DNA of 64,000 nucleotides from Corbicula japonica (lineage: Eukaryota; Mollusca; Bivalvia; Venerida; Cyrenidae), in assembly GCA_038501625.1 (NCBI GenBank), contig JAZAYU010000359.1, positions 62,001-126,000 of the forward strand, given 5' to 3'. This document shows, one piece after another, positions 59,871 to 64,000 of the stretch. Position 1 is the stretch's first letter. Each line of letters starts with the position of its first letter. The position numbers and the translations under genes are program-made. The notes under the pieces are model-generated. The model saw only the letters and a program-made list of their open reading frames with translations. It did not search any database and was not told the DNA's origin.

Positions 59871-60223
59871 TTTGCTCATTATTCCCAGGCTGGAAACCGC
59901 CGAACTTTGATTCTGAGAAATGTCGTTGATTTTTCGCTCAAACGTTTGCAGTCTGTTATCTAACCAAACTTGATAAAATTCTATTTTCCTCTGCCATGCT
60001 TTCTCCGGCTGCCACGTGTAAATAGCAGAATACAAACGAATAACAATTGGACAACGTATCGCTGTGAAGTCGTCCGGTTGAATGACCCTCTTTACACATT
60101 ATAGACAACACATCATGCTAGCGTTACGCTTCAATACACAACTGACCACTAGTCACCCTTATGTATACCTAACGCGATAGACAATAATTTCACGCTATTA
60201 CGATCAGAACGCGTGAAATATTT

Positions 60224-60715
60224 ATTAACAAAAGCACGAACTATAGTATAAGCAGATACATTATCAAACTTGGTTTGTAATTTTTCCATTTTTACAAAAA
60301 AAAGCACATCATAGTTTAATAAAACGAATAACTATCATCAAGCACTACAGTGACTTTACAGGTAAATCCGCAAGTTTTGTCATTTTACGGAGTACAGTAC
60401 TGAAAATTATGATGTTTACATTTTTTCGATTCGGTCATTTCCTTATTCAGGTGTGTATACGAGTCTGTTTTGTTTGGCACAAAACACACACACAAAGCTA
60501 ACAGTACCGCGTTTTCAATGTGTGACGTACAGGCTTGAATGTGGAATAAGATATATTTCTTTAATTAGGGATCTCCAGTCTGAAGTATTTCCATTAAGGA
60601 AAATATTGATTTCACTTTCAATATGCTCAAGCTTATACGATGCTATGCTGTCAAAAATGAACATAATTTATTCATAAGTGTCTGGTGTGCTAGTGATGTT
60701 AGCTAGAGAATAAAT
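60224..60715. other. junction between two retroelement relics
   Basis: No clear identity. The + strand 74-codon frame at 60,453 has no family resemblance. The 5' boundary of the Penelope-like element that follows could not be fixed and may lie within this stretch. Confidence 0.4.
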
Positions 60716-60999
60716 CAAATCATCTATCTATCAGGCTATCTTCTGCGTCTTCTGTTCAAACACCGCATACAATTAAATCATTTAAAAGTCTGCAGCCATC
60801 AGTTAGTTTATCTCGTATAAATTTATCTTCGGCAAGCTCTATTAATATGACAGGTCTGTGGATTGTTCATCGTACAAATTTATTTAAAAACAATTTAAAA
60901 ATTACGCCGTCACCTTAAAATCTCCTATTCTTCGAAAGTACAATATTTCTACACCAAATAAATTAAATGACACAAGACGCAGTTCTTATCCTTCTATTT

Positions 61000-61395
61000 T
61001 GAAGTGCAATTCTAAGAGGTGCAGATGCTGTGATTATTTGAATTGTAATTCTGTCATTAAATCCACAGTTAACGGCAGAACTTTTTCTGTTAACATTAAT
61101 ACAAATGTTATTATATAGACTGACAAACTGATAATGTTGTTTACGTTTTAACTTGAAATTCTAATAACTGTGGAATTCAATATGTAGGTCAAACAGGTCG
61201 CCCCCTTAAAAACACGTTTCGGACAACAATGTTCTAAAATTCGAAACAACAGCAAATTTAAAACATTTGTATACCAGCATTTTTAACATTCAGGACATCG
61301 CTTACAAAATATTTCCGTTCAACTAGTAGAAAAACTTACATTTGACAGCGATGCATCAAGAGCATTTAAAATCAGGGCCAGACTCATTTCATAAC
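61000..61395 (+). pseudogene. N-terminal GIY-YIG endonuclease relic of the Naiad element
   Basis: After the Cys-rich motif, a frame change leads to TDNVVYVLT, TGA, then NSNNCGIQYVGQTGRPLK, which contains the GIY-YIG signature as GIQ..YVG. One extra A then shifts the frame to TRFGQQCSKIRNNSKFKTF and, after a TAA, HSGHRLQ, an ISVQLVEKLTFD segment with the conserved Glu, and FKIRARLIS. The nuclease nicks target DNA for insertion. TGA occurs at 61,121-61,123 and 61,154-61,156. Confidence 0.82.
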
Positions 61396-61499
61396 AAAAA
61401 TGGATTAAAAAATTACAATCTACATACCCACTTGTTTTAAATGATAATATTTATCAGGAAGGCAACATTTAAAAAAATCCTCATTATGACATCTTTGAA

Positions 61500-62033
61500 T
61501 TGCTTGAATTACGCAAACGAAAATCGAGGTCGCACGAAAGCAGAACTAATGGAAACATAAAAAGAAAATCACGTATTCGTTGTTCTAATATTGACCTACA
61601 TAGTATTTTTAAACAATCTAGCAGACACGCTATGCTATATAAGTTGGCTTCTCTTTCTATATCAAGTCTGCAGAAACTAGATGAGGAAGCCGACGACATC
61701 GTCATAAGAACTCATCTATTTTACGAGGTTGCTAGTCTGATTCAGTGTTATACTCGGCATGTTCTCAGGCCACACATTGACTTGGAATCTGACTATAAAA
61801 GACATTTCCTTAAAATTTCTTTTTTAAATAAAGGAATAGATTTTATTGACCTACCTAGTATATTTAAAGATAAAACAGTTCAATCGGCTATTCCTAATTA
61901 TTTTGAGAATACTGAATCGCCTATGGTCAGTTATAAATACAACAAACCAACTAGAAATACAATTTTAATTACAATAAAATTACCTCTGATATACAGATCA
62001 TTGATAATACACCAAAATCTTGAGAGTGTGTAA
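61500..62033 (+). pseudogene. linker and RT N-terminal extension of the Naiad element
   Basis: An open frame of 177 codons continuing from NPHYDIFELLELRKRKSRSH (slightly upstream, 61,480). The part after the basic RKRKSR stretch is helical with SSLQKLDEEADDIVIRTH. This is the region between nuclease and RT. It is interrupted by a stop at 62,031 and a frame change, after which GHILTGDFNVIKYC continues the element. Confidence 0.7.
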
Positions 62034-62059
62034 CTTCTAAATATTGCTATAAGCCTGTC

Positions 62060-63800
62060 GGTCATATTCTTACCGGTGATTTTAATGTAATCAAATACTG
62101 TAGAATTCGTAATTTAATTTCTAAAGGCCCTTAATATAGAATTCCATCCAAAATTGATTTTGATGCATGCCGTGCAGAAATTGCTGAGTCTTTAAACCTA
62201 TTTTGCAATAAATGGTACAAAAGAGAACATGCCGAGCCTAATGCACTTTCTAACTGAAAAAAACACATATTTAAAATAATAGACACTCGTATATCATTTT
62301 ATGAAAGAAACATTGCTTTATTACCACATCGACCTCGTTTTAACTTTCGTCATTTGAAAAAAGGAATTCAAGACTTTCATAACAAATTTGTTTTAACACC
62401 TGCTGATAAGGCTTCTAATAATGTAATAATTGTGTGACGGGTACACTATATTAATATCCAAACTGAAGAACTGAACAGCACTAATGATTATGTACTAACT
62501 TCTTCATCTGAGAGTGATATTGTTACTGCAAGCACTCTACAAATCACAAAATTCAGAATCGGTATTGAGCCGAAACAAGACAAAGTACCTACTATGTATT
62601 GGTTGCCTAAAATGCATAAAACACCGTACAAAGCAAGATTTATTGCTAACTCTAGTTCTTGCACTACTTCTAAATTATCCGTGCTCTTAACTTCTTGTCT
62701 TACAGCTATTAAAGAACATGTTATTAGGTATTGCGAAAAGGTTTTTGAAACTTCTGGCGAAAATTTATTTTGGTCGATTAAAAATTTAAATGACGTTTTG
62801 AAAAAGCTTAAATCAAATAATTTTCAGGCGTTCTGTTTGTCTACCTATGATTTCTCAACTTTATATACCTAGCTCCCTCATAATTTAATAAGAGACAAAC
62901 TAACCAGTCTCATTGAAAAAACGTTTGCTAGAGAAAATAAAACTTTCATCGCTTGTAATGAACATAGGGCATTTTTTACAGATGGTTCTTATGATAATTT
63001 TACTTTATGGACTTGTCAACACCTAATAGAGTCGCTAACTTTCTTACTGGATAATATTTATGTTAGATTTGGTACTTATATTTATAAACAAGTAATAGGC
63101 ATCCCAATGGGTACTAATTGTTGCTGATCTGTTTTTATACTGTTATGAAAGAGACTGTATGTTATCTCTTTCTACTGAACATCAAGATGATATTATTACA
63201 GCTTTTAACAACACCTCGAGGTATCTTGATGATTTATTAAATATAGATAATAACCATTTTCTATTACTTGTTAAGAAGATCTACCCTAAAGAACTACAAC
63301 TTAATAAAGCGAACACTTCAGAAAAGCAAGCAAACTTTCTCGATCTAAATCTGTCAATTGAAAATGGTTATGTCACTACTAAAATATATGATAAAAGAGA
63401 TGATTTTAATTTTAATATAGTAAATTTCCGTTTTTAGATGGCGATGTTCCCCGTGCAACATCTTACGGGGTATATATTTTACAGCTTGTTCACTTTTCAA
63501 GAGATTGCAACGATATTGATGATTTCAATGAATGTAATCTTTGCATTACAGAAAAACTTTTAAAACAAGGTTATCGGTATCACAAATTAAGGAAAACGTT
63601 TTTTCAAGTTTTATCGTCGATACCCAGATTTAATTCATAAATACAGGTGCAGTTTAAAATCACTATTGCAACAAGGTATTTCACAGCCAGGTTTTTATGG
63701 GGATTTAATTTATAAATTTAAGAAGATAAAGGGCAATATTAACTTCTCCCGGTTATTCGTAAAAACCATCTGTAAATTAAGAAAAAGGTTACCAACATGA
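62060..63800 (+). pseudogene. Penelope-type reverse transcriptase relic of the Naiad element
   Basis: Recognisable blocks in order: PSKIDFDACRAEIAESLNLF, RHLKKGIQDFHNKFVLTPAD, then KASNNVIIV with TGA at the next codon, YWLPKMHKTPYKARFIANSS, STYDFSTLYT (motif A Asp), GIPMGTNC with a deletion of about 11 bp removing the rest of motif B, SRYLDDLL (catalytic Asp pair, near 63,218-63,240), and a C-terminal part with LLKQGYRYHKLRKTF. Stops are TAA at 62,132, TGA at 62,255, TGA at 62,435 and TAG at 62,870. Relatives include telomerase RT. Confidence 0.85.
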
Positions 63801-64000
63801 TATTTTACAGCGCTCTGCATGCCTGGTGATTAACCCTTCTACAGTTGATCATTATGCTTACCTCTTTGGTTGCACGACGGTGGCAGGGGTTTGAGAGTTT
63901 ATGAAGGTTTATGGGGAAATCTTTTCTTAAAAGAACCTAGAAGCTCGATTTGTTTCTTTTATCCCTGTCATCGTGTTCTTGCTGATTTTACTCCAGGAGC

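Larger units (their letters stand above)
56497..60223 (-). mobile_element. decayed tyrosine-recombinase retroelement (DIRS/Ngaro type)
   Basis: On the - strand the order is reverse transcriptase, RNase H-like region, tyrosine recombinase, as in DIRS-order elements. The ends carry direct repeats: 56,497-56,651 and 60,033-60,223 share GAATAACAATTG, CTATCGCTGTGAAGTCGTC-like sequence, GAATGACCCTCTTTACACA, CACGCTATTAC and GCGTGAAATATTT. Direct rather than inverted terminal repeats favour the Ngaro or PAT type (split direct repeats). The right copy contains about 30 extra bp, and part of that sequence is also found just beyond the left copy. Many stops and frame breaks show that it is dead. Confidence 0.8.
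60720..64000 (+). mobile_element. Naiad-type Penelope-like retroelement, decayed, runs off the window
   Basis: The domain order on the + strand is a Ser-rich N-terminal region, a cysteine-rich motif (KCNSKRCRCC near 61,010-61,040), a GIY-YIG endonuclease, a basic linker, a Penelope-type reverse transcriptase, and a thumb/C-terminal region. In canonical Penelope-like elements the nuclease follows the RT; the permuted order is the mark of the Naiad/Chlamys clade. Frameshifts, one TAA, one TAG and several TGA codons interrupt the single long frame. Three of the TGA codons fall on usual Cys positions. The 3' end and any SECIS element are near or beyond the window edge. Confidence 0.85.

Noticed and set aside
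63794..63840. SECIS hairpin near ATGAT..TGATT downstream of the Naiad RT
   Set aside because: ATGA and TGAT are present with about 24 bases between them, but the intervening bases do not form the needed stem with an AA apical loop. A real SECIS, if any, is probably beyond the window.

Overview
The window looks like AT-rich nuclear DNA from an invertebrate, most probably a bivalve mollusc. The grounds are an NLR-type CARD-NACHT-LRR gene, tRNA-headed SINEs, a Penelope-like element with an N-terminal GIY-YIG nuclease (Naiad type), a tyrosine-recombinase retroelement and abundant minisatellites. The species cannot be fixed from the sequence alone. There are no operons, CRISPR arrays or rRNA genes. 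Almost everything outside one host gene is repeat or mobile DNA.

Layout: 1-12,230 is gene-free, with a 43-bp minisatellite, two adjacent TTAA-flanked TIR elements (7,385-8,861) and degenerate tandem arrays. From 12,235 to 17,230 there is a 31-bp minisatellite split by a 1.4-kb hAT-like element and by an unidentified 0.8-kb stretch. At 19,275 a spliced host gene begins on the + strand. I reconstruct four exons: 19,275-19,328, 19,602-19,766, 20,037-20,250 and 52,516-54,947. All junctions have GT..AG ends and compatible phases. The product is 954 aa: a CARD, then a NACHT NTPase, then a leucine-rich C-terminal region.

The third intron (about 32.3 kb) contains a Ty3-type integrase relic interrupted by a GATC-rich TIR element, and a 2-kb dispersed repeat interrupted by an 8.2-kb foldback-type element. 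The foldback element itself carries a SINE and a 2.4-kb CACTG-ended element. Further along are several small TIR elements, a pogo-like remnant, many copies of a GATCAG-rich repeat, and a 17/34-bp satellite-like array ending about 165 bp before the NACHT exon. Near 46.6 kb a second copy of the 2-kb repeat preserves the empty insertion site of the foldback element.

The last codons of the NLR gene have been overwritten by an 880-bp GACGTC-rich TIR element that supplies a new 32-residue tail and stop. After it come a decayed tyrosine-recombinase retroelement on the - strand (56.5-60.2 kb, reverse transcriptase, RNase H-like region and recombinase) and a decayed Naiad-type Penelope-like retroelement on the + strand (about 60.7 kb to the window edge). 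Three in-frame TGA codons of the latter fall where relatives carry cysteine, which suggests descent from a selenocysteine-using lineage.

The one plausible functional gene is the NLR, probably an intracellular innate-immune sensor or death-platform protein. Everything else appears to be mobile or tandem DNA around and inside it.
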